Assembly (NCBI GenBank): GCA_963971575.1
Contig: OZ020622.1
Location: forward strand, 16,556,879-16,620,878
From: Liopterus haemorrhoidalis
Taxonomy: Eukaryota > Arthropoda > Insecta > Coleoptera > Dytiscidae
Direction: 5' to 3'
Length of the DNA: 64,000 bases
The notes below the pieces were generated by a model, which had not been told where the DNA came from, did not search any database, and saw nothing but the letters and a program-made list of their open reading frames with translations. Below, one piece after another: positions 31,281-43,530 of this stretch. Each line of letters opens with the position of its first letter. The first letter of the stretch is position 1. The position numbers and the translations under genes are program-made.

Positions 31281-32930
31281 TATATCAAACATATACGATA
31301 CTTTTAATATAATTTAACTAATTTAAATAAACTGTTGTGCTGCAATGGCATCTGTAATCCCCTACTTTAATCCCATAGTCCCCTACATAGTCTGTTGTAG
31401 AAAATCCAAATGTAAGTACATATTTGTAATACTTTGACTGTGTCTACTGACAATGACTTATCTTTTACAAGCTCGGAACCACGTCTTTGGTAGCAGTCGT
31501 AAAAGTTTCTTTCGTTTTTGCGTGAACCAAAAGTCTTTAAATTAACTTGAATTAATTAAGAAAGATAATAGGAGCAAAGTTTATTGATTTAGAAGGGTTT
31601 TCGCTAAATTTACATTTGATTAGAATTAGAAGTTGTTTGTAATTAAGGAAAAGTAATTATTAAGATGTTAATTTGAATAAGAAAATTAATTAGCAAGTTT
31701 TATTACAATTTAAGGGGGTTGAAATATATTATAATTGAGTTTCTTTGTTTTATCTGATGCTATTGTTTTAATTAACACAAGTAATTTAGTCTTCTATTGA
31801 CATGAAAGGCTAAAAAGTTAACTTAAAAATAAAATACTTTAGATACCGCAGGTATATTACTATGAAGACACGGGCTGTTCTAGTGGTGACAGAAAAGAAT
31901 ATGTATATTCTGTAGCTCTGCTTGAAGCATGGGTCCTTCATAAATTCCCGCCATTTCAATCTACTCATACGTTGAGCAAGACAATTACGTTCGTACGTTA
32001 CGTATTTGGAATGTACTCAAAGATAATGTGGTCATGTGATCAGGTTTTGGAACGGCGATGTTAAGGTTAGGAGTGCTTATATGAAAATTCCCGCTAAAAT
32101 ATTGTCAACACGACATATTATTTTAAATAATTTTGGCTTGTGGATACAAAAAAGATACTAAAATACCCTTCCTATCTATAACAATTTTTTATGTAACATT
32201 AAATACCAAAACCGTTTTATACACTTTATATAATTATATTTGTACCTATAACCATTTTGACTGCACAAAATTTAGCTATTATTTTTTTTCCTAATATTAT
32301 TGTATGAGTTCCTACTAAACAATTTTTAATATTTCGTAGAATTAAATGGAATTTTTTTATATTTAACCCATTGGATTGTGTCAAGAATACGGCCATGTTT
32401 AATTGAATTTCATTTGTTTGGTTAGGTTTAAGTTTCGTTGTACTGACTTTGTACTAACTTTGGTTGTTGACTCCATAATTAATTTCTGTTAATTTCGATG
32501 TCAAAACTTACATTACATGCGTACGTATTCTGCGCATGAAAGTAAATATTATCCACCTTGTAAGCAGAGTTAAAAGAGTAAACTCTAGGGTTAACTCAAA
32601 CCGGAAACTCGAATGTTTTGGAACGATCTTACTAAACTTAGAGTTAAGTTTAGAGTAAACTTTTTTGGAACGTACCTATGTTTTAGCTCTCTCCAGGATT
32701 TACCGATTTCATTGACTTCTTTTAAGGTAATGCAATGCCAGGTGTCGATGGATTTACCTCGTCTGTGACATCCTTAAAGATTCTACTCAAGCGCTATCCT
32801 GCTGATGAAATTGGGACCTCTCTTCTTCATATCCGATCCAACGCCATTTTCTCAGTTTGATCTCATTTTCGATGTGTGATATTAGCTCTCAATCAGAAGC
32901 ATTCGTTGGTAATAATATTGGGCCAAAATA
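31281..32930. other. Long stretch without recognisable gene
   Basis: A+T-rich. A region at 32570-32690 has repeated GAGTTAA/TTAACTC motifs (AGAGTTAAAAGAGTAAACTC and the like). No coding block. Confidence 0.35.
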
Positions 32931-34045
32931 CGAGGGTTACCTTTTATGTTTTTACAAACGACCACTAGATGGAAATATTGAAATGTGCCATAACTATATT
33001 CGTAAAATTTGACATTTGTTATTGTAAAATCAGTGGCAGCTTATAAATTGACCGAGTAGTTTGTTGCCACTGAGCGTTAAAAAACACGTTTGTGAAAAAA
33101 TTTATATTACTCGGAAGTTTTCGTTAGATGTTTTTTTACGATTTTAGTATAGGCCTAACTCAACAACAATGCATAGATTCGCTTCGTTCAACTTTTGGTA
33201 ATGAAGCACCATCAGAATACACTTTTTACTATGGGTTTTTTACATCGTTAACGAAATTTGAATTTATTCATATGAACCGGAAACTAAGCAACAATTCACT
33301 GTTTGGGTCTTCCAAGATGAACCAAAACCCACAAAAATTGTTCGTTCACGAAGCACTTCCAAGAAAATGAACGCTTGTTTCTTCGGTTGTACTAGACATG
33401 TCGCAACCATTTATTTAGAGGATCGGAGAAAAGTTATTGATGAATGGTAGCAACAATTTGTTTGCCAGAAGGCAGTAGTCATCGACAAAATCAGGAAAAA
33501 CAACCAAAAACGTCGCATCATTCTTCATCATGACAATGCAAGCTTCCACACAGCACGTCAAACAATTGATTATTTGAAGGAAAAAAAAACATCGAATTAA
33601 TCAGACCAATTCTGTAACTCAGTTACTATAATCATAGTAACTAAATTCGTCACTATGAGCAAGGTCAGTTACTATCATGAATGAAAGTCATTATAATTTT
33701 TATAATATTTTATTTTGTAGTAACGTTACTACACAGAAACTTTTTACAAAATTGATCTAAATGTCTCATTGACATTCTACACCCTAACGACTGTGTTTGT
33801 TCCCCAATGTCAAACAAAAAATGCATGGACAGCGATTTTTATCACCTCAAGAAGCTGCTGAAGCCTCCGAAAACCATGTTTTTGATATACCAACTTCAGA
33901 GTGGAAAAAATGTTTCGAGAATTGGTTTGAACGCATGCAAAAGTATATAAATCTTAAAGGCGAATATTTTGAAAAGTAATAAAACAGTTTGTTCAAAAAA
34001 AAAAATCTTTCTTAATTTTTGAAAAAACTTAAATGGTATCCTTCG
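32931..34045 (+). mobile_element. Mariner copy M2, decayed, with MITE inside
   Basis: TIRs CGAGGGTTACCTTTTATG and, inverted, CGAAGGATACCATTTAAG, flanked by TA. The gene starts near 33128 (DFSIGLTQQQCIDSLRSTFG, NEAPSEYTFYYG), then jumps by deletion to SLTKFEFIHMNRKL and KLFVHEALPRK. It continues with KNNQKRRIILHHDNA (catalytic-Asp block), is broken by a MITE at 33601-33757, and ends with MHGQRFLSPQEAAEASENHV and MQKYINLKGEYFEK (stop near 33979). The DNA-binding half and the first catalytic Asp are lost, so it is inactive. Confidence 0.85.
33601..33757. mobile_element. MITE F, copy 1, inserted in M2
   Basis: 157 bp with ends TCAGACCAATTCTGTAA and, inverted, GATCAATTTTGTAAAAAG. Flanked by TAA on both sides (33598-33600, 33758-33760). 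The uninterrupted mariner sequence in M1 shows the empty site. TAA fits PIF/Harbinger-type insertion. Copy 2 is at 59344-59500. Confidence 0.8.
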
Positions 34046-34709
34046 TAATAATGATACGTTTTGCCAATAATGCATTATTTTTATTTCTAACAATATAGGT
34101 GTTTTAAATTTTTTGGTTCGCAATTATTTTTCTGCCGCCATTGTATTTCGTGTTAAATAATTTACAATAATTTTTTTTTCATAATATTCCTTATAATATA
34201 TATTAGCATGGTAATTTTAAAAAGAAAAATTAATTACTGACAATATTTTTATTTTGTTCTCAAATTTATAACCCCAAAACTGACATGTAATAAATAATTC
34301 TGAGACACGGGCGAATATTTAGAAATATTATTAGAGTTCTTATAGAAGAGTTCGCGTGCCGATCAAAGGAAAATCTTTTTATATTATTTTTCTATATTTT
34401 ATGTCATTCAGTTCGTATTCATTATATTAAATAATATCTGTTTTACATGTTACAAGTTTCAAAATAAAATTTATACATTGTATTATATATGATATTTGTG
34501 ATTAATGATCTTGTTAAAATGTTTATTGTGTGTAAATTTTTGATAATATTTTTATTATTATTTTTAATCAATATACTAACTTTATTATTTACTTATTTTA
34601 AACATGAATATTTTATTGGGTGGTTATTGTTTGTATTTTATAAGTATTATTAGCTGAAATGCCCGTGTTTTCCGCCAACATCTCTCTTTCTGCGTCTACA
34701 CGTCCCGTG
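34046..34709. other. No recognisable gene
   Basis: Very A+T-rich, no repeat edge recognised. Confidence 0.4.
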
Positions 34710-35110
34710 GAGTCGATTCAAATAGAGTTGAGTTCATCAATAAAACTGTGCAGAAATGATTTTTCGTCTGGACGGATCTAATTTACTTATAATAGGGGTG
34801 TTAGGTTTGTTACTCATAGCCGTAGAAGTCTTGTGTGAGTTAGAAGCTTTCAACGTGTTTATATAAAAATTTATTTTTCTATTCATAATTAATTTGCCTT
34901 CTGTCATTTATGACTGACATATTTATATTAAACAGCATTTTATTTATATTTTAATATATAGCTTTTAAATCGTTCCTTAACTAATTCAATAAAAAATATT
35001 ATTTAATTGTCCCATTTTGTTTAAAAATATTTTATCTGTCTCCGCCACTGGCGTTATCTTGTTTGCGCAATTTTGTAACGGTCGTGTGCCTTTTCTATTT
35101 GAATCGACTC
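34710..35110. mobile_element. Unclassified MITE, 17 bp perfect TIR
   Basis: GAGTCGATTCAAATAGA at 34710-34726 and its exact reverse complement at 35094-35110. About 400 bp, non-coding. No target duplication was seen. Confidence 0.7.
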
Positions 35111-36392
35111 TAACAATCAACACACTGTCTGAGCTCCGTGAACATTATAAAGTTTTAAGGCATAAAAAAGAGGATTAGCCTACGGGAAGATTTTGTTTTG
35201 CTGAGAGTCATAAAAATAGGCCTATTTTATCATGAACGATGGCATGAACACGCTGGTTTATTTTGTTTTCAACGGTGTAAAGCGAGTACATAATAGATTT
35301 AATAAATACGCTATTTTCAAACAGCGTTCCTTAAGGACCATTTAAACATCTGGCAGCTCGAATTATCATGGTAATGCGACGATTGGCATTGAGAAGGGAT
35401 ACCGCCTTCTTATATACTTTTGAAGCTGCAGTCGTTTGCAGTTAAAAGCTTGCGAAATGAATTATTTAAAGAATGCAGGATATCGAATGTTCTATACAGC
35501 ACATTTTCTACTTGACTAATACTTATTAAACCATAAAATGCAATATTTCTATATTTCACATGATTTTATTTGTATACGTATATGTAGTTAAACTTTTTAT
35601 GTCCATCTTAATGATGTACTTTCTCGAAAAAAAAATCTCAATTATAATTTTGCACCTCTATTAGAAGTTTCCACGAGTCACCAGTGACTTTAACATATGT
35701 ATGTAACTCATTTTTTAATGTTGAAGAAAATGTTGAAATCTAATAATGAAAGAAAATATTCTGTTGTACTTATTGGCGGCTCCTCATGAAGAGTCAAGGA
35801 GCCAAGGCCCTACACTTGCAAAATTATGGCAACACCATTAGAAATTAATCATTCAAAAGTTTTTATTTTCTTTAAAAATACCGATAAAAACAAATAAACA
35901 TATACGCGTTTAAATACGGAACGCTGCTATTGTCTTGCATTTGATGCAACGAAGTACCATCAGTTCAAAAAGAAATTACATAAGGGTTGGCTATGGAAAA
36001 TAAAAGTAATGTCAACAGCAAGCTTTAGAATTAATTAACTGTCACCACTGTGGTTGTCATAAGTATATATTTTTTGTGTCGGTGTTTGTTTAATTGGTAA
36101 TAAACGAGGTAATAAATTACTGCAAGCTGAGTTGATTCAAAACTTTGTAAAATTAGTACAATGGGGGGGGGGGATTGGCCCGATATTGGCCTATTACTCA
36201 ATATTGTAACGAGCCGCCACTGCTTATAGGTGAGAAAAATGAAAGGAAACCGATTATAGTAGATTAAATTCATAATGAGGATGAAATATATAATTGTAGA
36301 AAATATCTTAACCATCGATTCTTAAGAAGATCTTGCATGAGATTGATAAGTTGACAGAAGTGCTAGGATATTTTACTATTGTCATTCGGTGG
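35111..36392. other. Unassigned, possible hAT MITE
   Basis: About 35777-36222 may be a MITE: TTGGCGGCTCCT at the left and AACGAGCCGCCACTG at the right, with a G run at 36163-36172. The duplication is unclear. No coding. Confidence 0.35.
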
Positions 36393-36972
36393 AGAAATGG
36401 CAGGAGGAGTGGTCCAGGAATCAGGACAAAAGGCAGTGGACAAAAAGGCTCATCCCCAACATACCAGAGTGGCTGGCCTGCAAGTTCAGGAACATAGACT
36501 ACTATGTCACGCAAACCCTGACAGCTCATAGGTCTTTTAAGTCCACCCTGAGGATTGGGAAGGATCAGGACGACGACTGTACCTACTGCGGCGCAGTCGA
36601 CACAGCCGAAGATACACTATTTATATGCGGGAGATGGACTGCAGAAAGATTGCGAGCATACATGATAACAGGAGAAAACCTGGCACCCGACAACATGGTC
36701 CAGGTTATGCGGCACTCCAGGAAAACTGGGAAACGGTGCGGCAGAAGCTGTCAGCCATTATGAAGAGGAAGGAGACAGACGAGCGAGAAAGACAGAATAG
36801 GGGAATGTGAGGATAGGTTGAGCTAACCTGTTCCTTCCAAGATGAAAATCACCACAGATAGTTCCTTGGTGGGAAGAGGCAAGCAGGGTTTTTAGTCGGT
36901 AGGCCAATTGAAGGAGATTCCGACAATACCAGATTGGTGTCTATAAAAGATTTTCCCTGAATAAAAAAAAAA
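36393..36972 (+). pseudogene. R1-like LINE C terminus and 3' UTR
   Basis: Plus strand: WQEEWSRNQDKRQWTKRLIP, WLACKFRNIDYYVTQTLTAH, then CTYCGAVDTAEDTLFICGRW, the Cys/His knuckle typical of R1-like LINEs. After a frameshift at about 36640 the frame continues as GYAALQENWETVRQKLSAIM. The 3' UTR has AGGCAAGCAGGGTTTTTAGT and GTGTCTATAAAAGATTT, then a poly-A tail (36961-36972). Another 3' end of this family is at 62800-63022. 5' truncated and frameshifted. Confidence 0.82.
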
Positions 36973-38009
36973 AGGATATTTTGCTACGCAAAAAAGCTGG
37001 ACAAGACTCTTTACAGAATTAGAAGGCGATGTGTTGCTATTGTTTACTGATATTGTTTAATTTCCGGAAGTGGATGATGTCTTTAAATAATTTCCTCTAT
37101 TTTCATATAAATGTGGCTTTTATTAATACATTTTATAGGTTTTCGTAAAGCCCTAAAGTTGATATTAAGGTTACATTAAACTTAAAAATGATTTATAATA
37201 CTTTTAAAAACCCATAATCCTAATCAAAATAATCTAAACACCCCCTATAAATCACAAAAAAAATAATATTTAAAAAACAAAAATTTTAACCGTCAAAAAT
37301 CATGAAGAGCATGTCGAAAAAATATAATTTTTAAAAGCCCTCAATAGCTCTCAATTTAAACATTTAGCATCTATAAGTGACAGGGTTGATGTCACGCGAA
37401 ATTGTCGTTTATACGGTCCTGCCCACTGACCGGTTCTCGTGACCGATTCTGCATATTTAATGGGACATTTATCACATCTATTTCGTATTGAAATAGTTCC
37501 TAATCATAACAGAAGGAGCGCATAGTTTTACGACGATAAGAACTCGATGCATGGTCGATGGATTTTTAAATCTTTCTAAGCACACAACATAACTATCAGG
37601 AGTTAAAAATATTTTGCTACTAAATGGACTTAATAAGGAGCTATTACTAAATTTGCAACATTGCTACGTTCCTCGGACATATTATTAAGGACTACTTAGT
37701 GCACCCGTTGCCAACTGTGTTGCCAACAAATCATTACCCTAATATGGAACTTGCTCGACACCTCAGACTTTTTTCTCTAGCCATACGCCTTACTTCATCC
37801 AATTCAGATTAAATAAACTCTTCGCCCATTATCAAAAACTGGACAAATAATGAGTATTATTACGAATTAGTGGCCAAGTGGTGGTCAGACCCAAGGCCAA
37901 TAAAGTAAAATTAAAAAAAAAAAAAATTACGAATTATTTACTCATTAACTTTTAACCTTTATAATGTTAAAACTAAAAATATATAAAACATATATATTTA
38001 AAACTTTAA
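36973..38009. other. No recognisable gene
   Basis: A+T-rich; an A run lies at about 37912-37925. Nothing coding recognised. Confidence 0.4.
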
Positions 38010-38268
38010 GGCCCGGTCTTTCCACCTTCAGATAAAGTTCCAGGTAACTATCTGACAGATAAGGTTATTTATAACTTCATCTGCTGAATAAATGTCAATA
38101 CCAGTCAGTGAATCCAATACGTCAGTCTCATTATCTGTTAGTTAACTATCCGATAGATACATTTGTATAGAAAGAAGGGATGACATTTACTCAGCAGATG
38201 AAGTTACAAATAACCTTATCTGTCAGATAGTTACCTGGAACTTTATCTGAAGGTGGAAAAACCAGGCC
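38010..38268. mobile_element. PIF/Harbinger-type foldback MITE
   Basis: About 90 bp inverted arms: left starts GGCCCGGTCTTTCCACC, right inverted GGCCTGGTTTTTCCACC, continuing TTCAGATAAAGTTCCAGG. TAA duplication at 38007-38009 and 38269-38271. Nearly the whole 259 bp folds into one hairpin. Confidence 0.88.
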
Positions 38269-38317
38269 TAAATATATTTATTAAAATAAATTTTCCAATT
38301 ACTTAATTAATATAAAA

Positions 38318-38430
38318 ATACGCACACGAAAAAAACGCACACGGATTAATACGCACACGGAAAAAAGCGCACATGAAAAAATAGACACAGAAAAAAGCGC
38401 ACACGGAAAAATACACACGGAAAAAAGCGT
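38318..38430. repeat. Minisatellite, about 17 bp unit
   Basis: Around six units of CGCACACGGAAAAAAG with substitutions. Confidence 0.85.
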
Positions 38431-38743
38431 ATTTATACTTACAAATCAATTTGAAATAAATCTTGAGAAACTATTGCGCAGTAAAATTTAATTTTTGGTC
38501 CGTTTTAATATATTGCGTTCACTTTTGTAAAGTCAAACCAGATCTGGTCATTTTGGTTACTTTTATAGTGTAGTTCTGACTTTTAAATGTAAATTTGTCA
38601 TTTCAAAATATTCCTTACGCTGTAAAACCTACTTCAGATTTGTTGGTTAAGATCATTATAACTATGATATAATTTATCTTTATATATGTCAAATGGAATG
38701 ACATTTTAAGTGAAATTTTTTACCATGTTTTAATAACAACATG

Positions 38744-39053
38744 CAGAGCCGCAGTGAGGGGGGGCGATGGCCCCTAGCGCACTAAGGAAAAGGGCGCTGA
38801 CGAGCTTGACTAAGGGGCGCTACATTGCGAAGGTGAGGACCTATTTTTTGTTTTGCTCATCACACTTGGATTTTAGGAGGTGAGGCCTTTTTTTTTGCTC
38901 ATCACTTGAATTTTGGGAGGTGAGGACCTTTTTTTTGCTCATCATTTAGATTTTTGGAGGTGAGAACCTTGTTTTTGCTTATCACTTACATTTATTTGAC
39001 AAGGGCGCCAAAACAGTTTGGCCTTAGCGCAAGTTTTCCTTACTGCGCCTCTG
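38744..39053. mobile_element. hAT-type MITE (TIR CAGAG..GCAGTAAGG), copy 2
   Basis: Ends CAGAGCCGCAGTGAGGG and, inverted, CAGAGGCGCAGTAAGGAAA. The duplication is ACAACATG against CCAACCTG, 6 of 8. The interior (38835-38995) has four units of the 40 bp repeat with cores GAGGTGAGGACCTTTTTTTT and GCTCATCACTTG. Opposite orientation to 8066-8317. Confidence 0.82.
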
Positions 39054-39402
39054 CCAACCTGACCAACAATTTCAAAGGTGAATGTCTCAAAACTATTGAA
39101 TGTATCAATTTGTAATTTTTACCAAAATATTTTAAATATTTCCAACCAATTTTAAATTTACACAAATAAGTTGTCACCTAGTGACGCTTATATGAATGAC
39201 CAAACTCGGCTGGGAATTCTTGGTAAAAATTATAATTTTTACCAAGGCGAGTTTTACTCAATGCATTACATTTACATTTTTGAAAATTTAAGACATTAGA
39301 TAATTTAAAATATTAATCGTAGAAATAAAAAAATAATAAAGCATTAAGCATAAGTACAGTATGTACTAAGCCCGGTAGCATCTGATTTTGTTGTTCCTAG
39401 AC

Positions 39403-39634
39403 TAGGGTGACCATTCGTCCCGCATTTCGCCGGACGTCCCGCATTTTGATTTGGTGTCCCCAGGGCCGAATTTTGCTCTGTACTTATATTTGGGAGGTGA
39501 AGACCTTTTTTTGCTCTTTACTTATATTTGGGAGGTGAGGACCTTTTTTTGTTTGCTCTTCACTTATATTTCGGAAGTGACAACCTTTTTTTGCTCCGTC
39601 CCGCATTGCCTTCTCCAAGAAAATGGTCACCCTA
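39403..39634. mobile_element. hAT MITE E1 (TIR TAGGGTGACCAT)
   Basis: Perfect duplication TCCTAGAC (39395-39402, 39635-39642). TIR TAGGGTGACCATT and, inverted, TAGGGTGACCATT. Subterminal CGTCCCGCATT on both sides. The interior has three units of the same 40 bp repeat family (GGAGGTGAGGACCTTTTTTT). Open frames over it are repeat translations. Confidence 0.92.
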
Positions 39635-39755
39635 TCCTAGACAGAAGTTTCGTTTTGTAGAGGGGACCAAGTGCAAAGTACGATGCATTAGCAGCATTAA
39701 TTCTGTTTGTAATTTCCTGCTGCATCAGATTCACCTGATTTATCATGGTGCCAAG

Positions 39756-40771
39756 CAGTGCTGTATTGATAAAATCAGCAGAAGGTATATTGTCTAGTTA
39801 TCGGAAAAATCAGCAGGTATACGCTATAAACGGGGGACGGTGGTTAAAAAATGGCCAAAATTTAATTTGAATTAAAACGTAGTGTTATAACTTACTGTTA
39901 TATTTCTTAAAATATATCCCAAAGGGCTTGGCGAGATGAATCAGCACTAGTCTCACACGACTTCCGACTGCATCTCTGTTGTTGAGCATTGGTTTACTAA
40001 CTAAGATCGTACATATTTTTTTGGTTGAATCTTTCAACTCGAGGTCCATTAGCATTAATGAACATTAGATTCGATACATTTGAAATAAGCAGGGACGCTC
40101 GCAAGTCAGTTATGATATTATTCATTAAGCTGAAATCGCCTTCACACTCGGCTGTTGAACAAGGTAAAGTTGATACTGCTGTTAAAAGAGGTTTTAATTT
40201 CTCCGGCACAGATTCTGTATTTTCTATAAAGTCTCTTAATCCTATAAGGGCTTCTAACTCATCGATATTAAATCGTCTACAAATTCTCGTTACTTCTGAT
40301 TCTCCATAACGTATATTATCAGTGTTTATATTAATTGGATTTAAAGCAGAAATATCCTTAAGAAATTGTACAATTTCAGTATTTGAATCAGAACAAAGTC
40401 TTGATTTCATCCTATCAACCATGCTTTGAATAAACTAGATTTTATTAATCGGTATAATTTTGGTATTGCGAACCAAAGAGATATTTTTTAATGTTAATTC
40501 CGCGTTTGCTATTAAAGTAAGTTGTGTTTTTTCGCCAGGATTTTCTTTGAAACTCTCTATAATTCGTATAGTTCTTTTAATTAAATGTTCAGTTCTTGGT
40601 TAAACATAAAAATTTTTAAAGCAAATATTAACAATTTAAAATATTTAAGTATTTGAAAATTTATCTTCGCATGTTTTGATTTTTCAATGAGCACAGGGTA
40701 CACGCTATTCTTTAAGATCAAACCACAGGGTATACGCCGTATATCGCCGTATACCCTCCAATACAGCCCTG
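39756..40771 (-). mobile_element. hAT element N with transposase remains
   Basis: TIR CAGTGCTGTATTG and, inverted, CAGGGCTGTATTG; duplication GTGCCAAG (39748-39755) against GTGCTAAG (40772-40779). The only coding remains are the C-terminal transposase domain on the minus strand. Confidence 0.85.
39997..40422 (-). pseudogene. hAT transposase C-terminal dimerisation domain
   Basis: A 141-codon open frame carries FNIDELEALIGLRDFIEN, then STLPCSTAECEGDFSLMN, NIITDLRASLLISNVSNLMF and INANGPRVERFN. This is the hAT C-terminal family (KIAA1586/SUMO-ligase-like group), where the domain mediates dimerisation of the transposase. The catalytic RNase-H-like core and the BED finger are missing upstream, so the product cannot transpose. 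Family members usually have ECERG or similar where this has ECEGD. Confidence 0.82.
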
Positions 40772-41116
40772 GTGCTAAGGTATTTGAAAGTATAAACTCT
40801 CTCAAAAGTGTTGCTATTCATTTTTAAGTTGGTAGTGTTCACATACTGCGTGAACACTACCAACTATATTTGGTTCTAAATATGTTATATGGTTCTTTGG
40901 TTCGATATGTGGTTCTAAAAATGTTTAGATATAAAAATATAATAAGAATTTTTCTCCTTGGGGGGGAGGCATTGCCCAAAAGCTGCTCTTGAATACAATA
41001 CAATAATTGTGTGCCATGACGAATCAAAATCGCCAAAAGAGACGAATGAATATAAAAATATACAGAGTACTGAATAAAAAGCGTAATTTTTAAATTTATA
41101 AAACAATATTTATTCA
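40772..41116. other. No recognisable gene
   Basis: The palindrome-like CACTACCAA/TTGGTAGTGTTCACA (about 40828-40865) is a local inverted repeat. The rest is featureless. Confidence 0.4.
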
Positions 41117-41262
41117 TTAATCAATTTTTATATTGTCCCCTTCAAAATAGTCCCCATCGGATATAATGCACTTATGCCACCGTTTTTTCCAGTCTTCAAA
41201 ACACTTCTGAAACGGAAATTTTGATATAGCGTTCAGCTCCTCCAATTATTTTGCTTTAAAAG
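41117..41262 (-). pseudogene. Mariner transposase C-terminal fragment
   Basis: Minus strand: LEELNAISKFPFQKCFEDW, KKRWHKCIISDGDYFEGDN and a stop at 41117-41119. This is the usual mariner C terminus; upstream is decayed. Confidence 0.75.
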
Positions 41263-42059
41263 GTGAAAACCACTTTTTTAAGTATTTCTTCTCTATGGAG
41301 TGGAAAAATGGACTAAAGTGGGCATATGTGGGCCTAAAAGGGAACGTTTATTATTTTTATTGAACATTGCTGAATAAAATACATAGATTTTGCAGTAATA
41401 ATCATGTATTGATTTATTTTTGTCATTTTTACTTTTGCTAATTGTTAAAAGTTCTTGAGTTTCTGTTTCCTATTTCATTTAGAATTTATCATTTAATCTT
41501 GATTTTGATATGAATTTATATATTTTTAAATGTTCTCATGAATATTTTGACGTATATTTATATATTTTGGAAGCCATAAATTATAAAAACCTTCATTAAA
41601 TCAACAAATTGTTAAAAATATTATAATAGTATAATGTAAAATGTAATAAAAATAAAAAATATTTAATCGTCAAGAAATTAAAAAGATAACATCGTGTAAG
41701 AATAGTAATAAAAATTAATTCTCATTATTTTCATTCATACGTAATCAAGGCTAATGGTAATCGGGTTCTGAATAAAGACAAAAAGGACAGGGACGGATTT
41801 TATGAAAGATGGAAGGGCATCTATACGCACTAAAAATGCTTCCCATAAAGATCCTAAGAAAAATATTTGTTTGCTGAAAAAAATTGCCATTGAACCAAGA
41901 AGATAAAATTACAGTAGATAATAATGTAACTAAACTATTATCACTTATTTCAATCTGATTGTTTAAGACTAGAAATAATACCGGTGCGAGGGGGGGTCTA
42001 AGTATACCCCAGAACCCAACCCCGTGGTATTTTAAATATATCTTTTTAAGTTTTTGTAG
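41263..42059. other. No recognisable gene
   Basis: A+T-rich. The long minus frame ending near 41751 shows no known motif. Confidence 0.4.
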
Positions 42060-42250
42060 GTAAAAAATCTCAATAATGTACATGATGGGAACTGGAATAC
42101 TTCAACAGGAATTTTGCAAAAAAATATTTTTAAGTCGTAGAAAAAAAAATATTTTTTTAAAATTTACTATGTGGTATCAAAAGAACGTAAATTTAGGAAC
42201 AAAGAGTAGTTTTTTAAAATTTTTATTACGATTTTGTCCAAAATTGTACT
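42060..42250 (-). mobile_element. Family A internal fragment A7
   Basis: Minus strand shares ATTCCTGTTGAAGTATTCC and a TCTTTGTTCCTAAATTTACG-like block with A1 and A2, but in rearranged order. No terminal repeats. Confidence 0.5.
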
Positions 42251-42311
42251 AAAACCAGTGGCGAAGTTAGTCCTCCGCTAGACTTGCCTTCCCATAAAAA
42301 AATAATAATAA

Positions 42312-42987
42312 AAAAATCAACTATGGCCACCACAGGACCGACCGCCATCATAAAGTACTTCCTAAAGTAATACATTCTAGCAGCAGAGTAGAAATAACTT
42401 GGCCTAATATTTTCTAACAGAGATATTATTTATCATGACCATGGAAACGTTACATATAAGTATGAAAAAATTGAGACTTCAAAATATTTTACAAAAATTA
42501 TTCGAAATTTTTCGTTTTATCAAAAAACGTCTCAAATAAAAGTTATTAATTATTGCTTTTATAGCAACTTTTGTTCAATAAAATTTTTCGAAATATTTTT
42601 CTCTTGTGAAATATTCATAAAAATCTTAAAATCGACACGAGTAAACTCCCATTTTTAGTCAACCGATTTTTCAAAAGTGGATCAACTCGTGCCATTGATG
42701 GCAGAAGCTTAAATATGAAGTTTTATAAAAATCCTTTCAGCCGAATTTGCTCTGCACGTGTACACAGACGGACAGACGGACAGAGAGACAGACGGACAGA
42801 CGGACAGACAAACGGACAGACAGACAGACGGACAGACAGACCGACAGACATCATGCTAAAAATAGTCAAAACGTTATGTAGGGACCTCAATTCGTGGAGA
42901 TCCATCGAAATCTCGAAATGTCAAAATCGGTATGATCACAATACCTCCCCTTATACCTCCCTTATATATGTTGGCGGTCGGTAAAAA
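42312..42987 (-). mobile_element. Family C element, copy C3, near complete
   Basis: Minus orientation: 3' hairpin CTATGGCCACCACAG (one mismatch, about 42321-42335) with ACCGACCGCCA beside it, and TGGCGGTCGGT at the other end (42971-42981). GACA/GACG tract at about 42767-42850. Directly followed by family D. Confidence 0.8.
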
Positions 42988-42989
42988 AT

Positions 42990-43400
42990 AAATAAAAAAA
43001 ATAACAAAATTTAAAAAAGTTTTAAGTAAATCTTCAAAAATACATAAAATTATGTTTTATATAAATTTTTGTCCAAAGTTTAGATTACTAGTTACGAATT
43101 TTTTAAAATTTTAAAGTTTAATAACTTCCGTTTCCGGTTTTGGATTTTTATAAAAAACAATAGGGTTCTTCCCAATTAATAGGAGAATTTTTTAGTACCA
43201 GAACGAACTCCGTTAGAAGTTAAACCGTTCTTGAGTTATCGTGTATACACACACACAGACACACATACGGACGGCAATTCGAAAATAGGTTTTTTGGATT
43301 CCCTGGACCATAAAACGTGGTCATCAGTCAAAATATCGACATCGAAAATTTTCGCGATTACAATATTTGCCCCTTATATATTAAGGTCGGGCAAGTAAAG
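42990..43400 (-). mobile_element. Family D element, copy D2
   Basis: Minus orientation, 5' end TAAGGTCGGGCAAGTAAAG inverted at 43381-43400. It shares the CACACACACAGACACAC tract region and AATAACTTCCGTTTCCGG with D1, and extends further 3' than D1. Sits between C3 and A5. Confidence 0.72.
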
Positions 43401-43530
43401 ATGATTATCAAAAAACTGCTGATTTTGATGTGATTATAGAACAAATATTCTAGCATTATGTTGTATACACTTATTAAATACATACAAAACCCTGAAATGT
43501 GTGAAAATTCTCCCTTCATATAATTTTTTC
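43401..43530 (+). mobile_element. Family A 3' end, copy A5
   Basis: The ACATACAAAACCCT subterminal repeat (about 43479-43493), then GAAATGTGTGAAAATTC, the hairpin's left arm with a decayed right arm. Confidence 0.65.

Noticed and set aside
35777..36222. Confident hAT MITE call
   Set aside because: The left and right ends resemble each other only partly and no duplication matches, so it was kept as a note.
38318..38430. CRISPR-like array
   Set aside because: Units of about 17 bp are contiguous without unique spacers, in a eukaryotic context; it is a minisatellite.
41751..42083. 110-codon minus frame
   Set aside because: No recognisable motif; overlaps a rearranged family A fragment.
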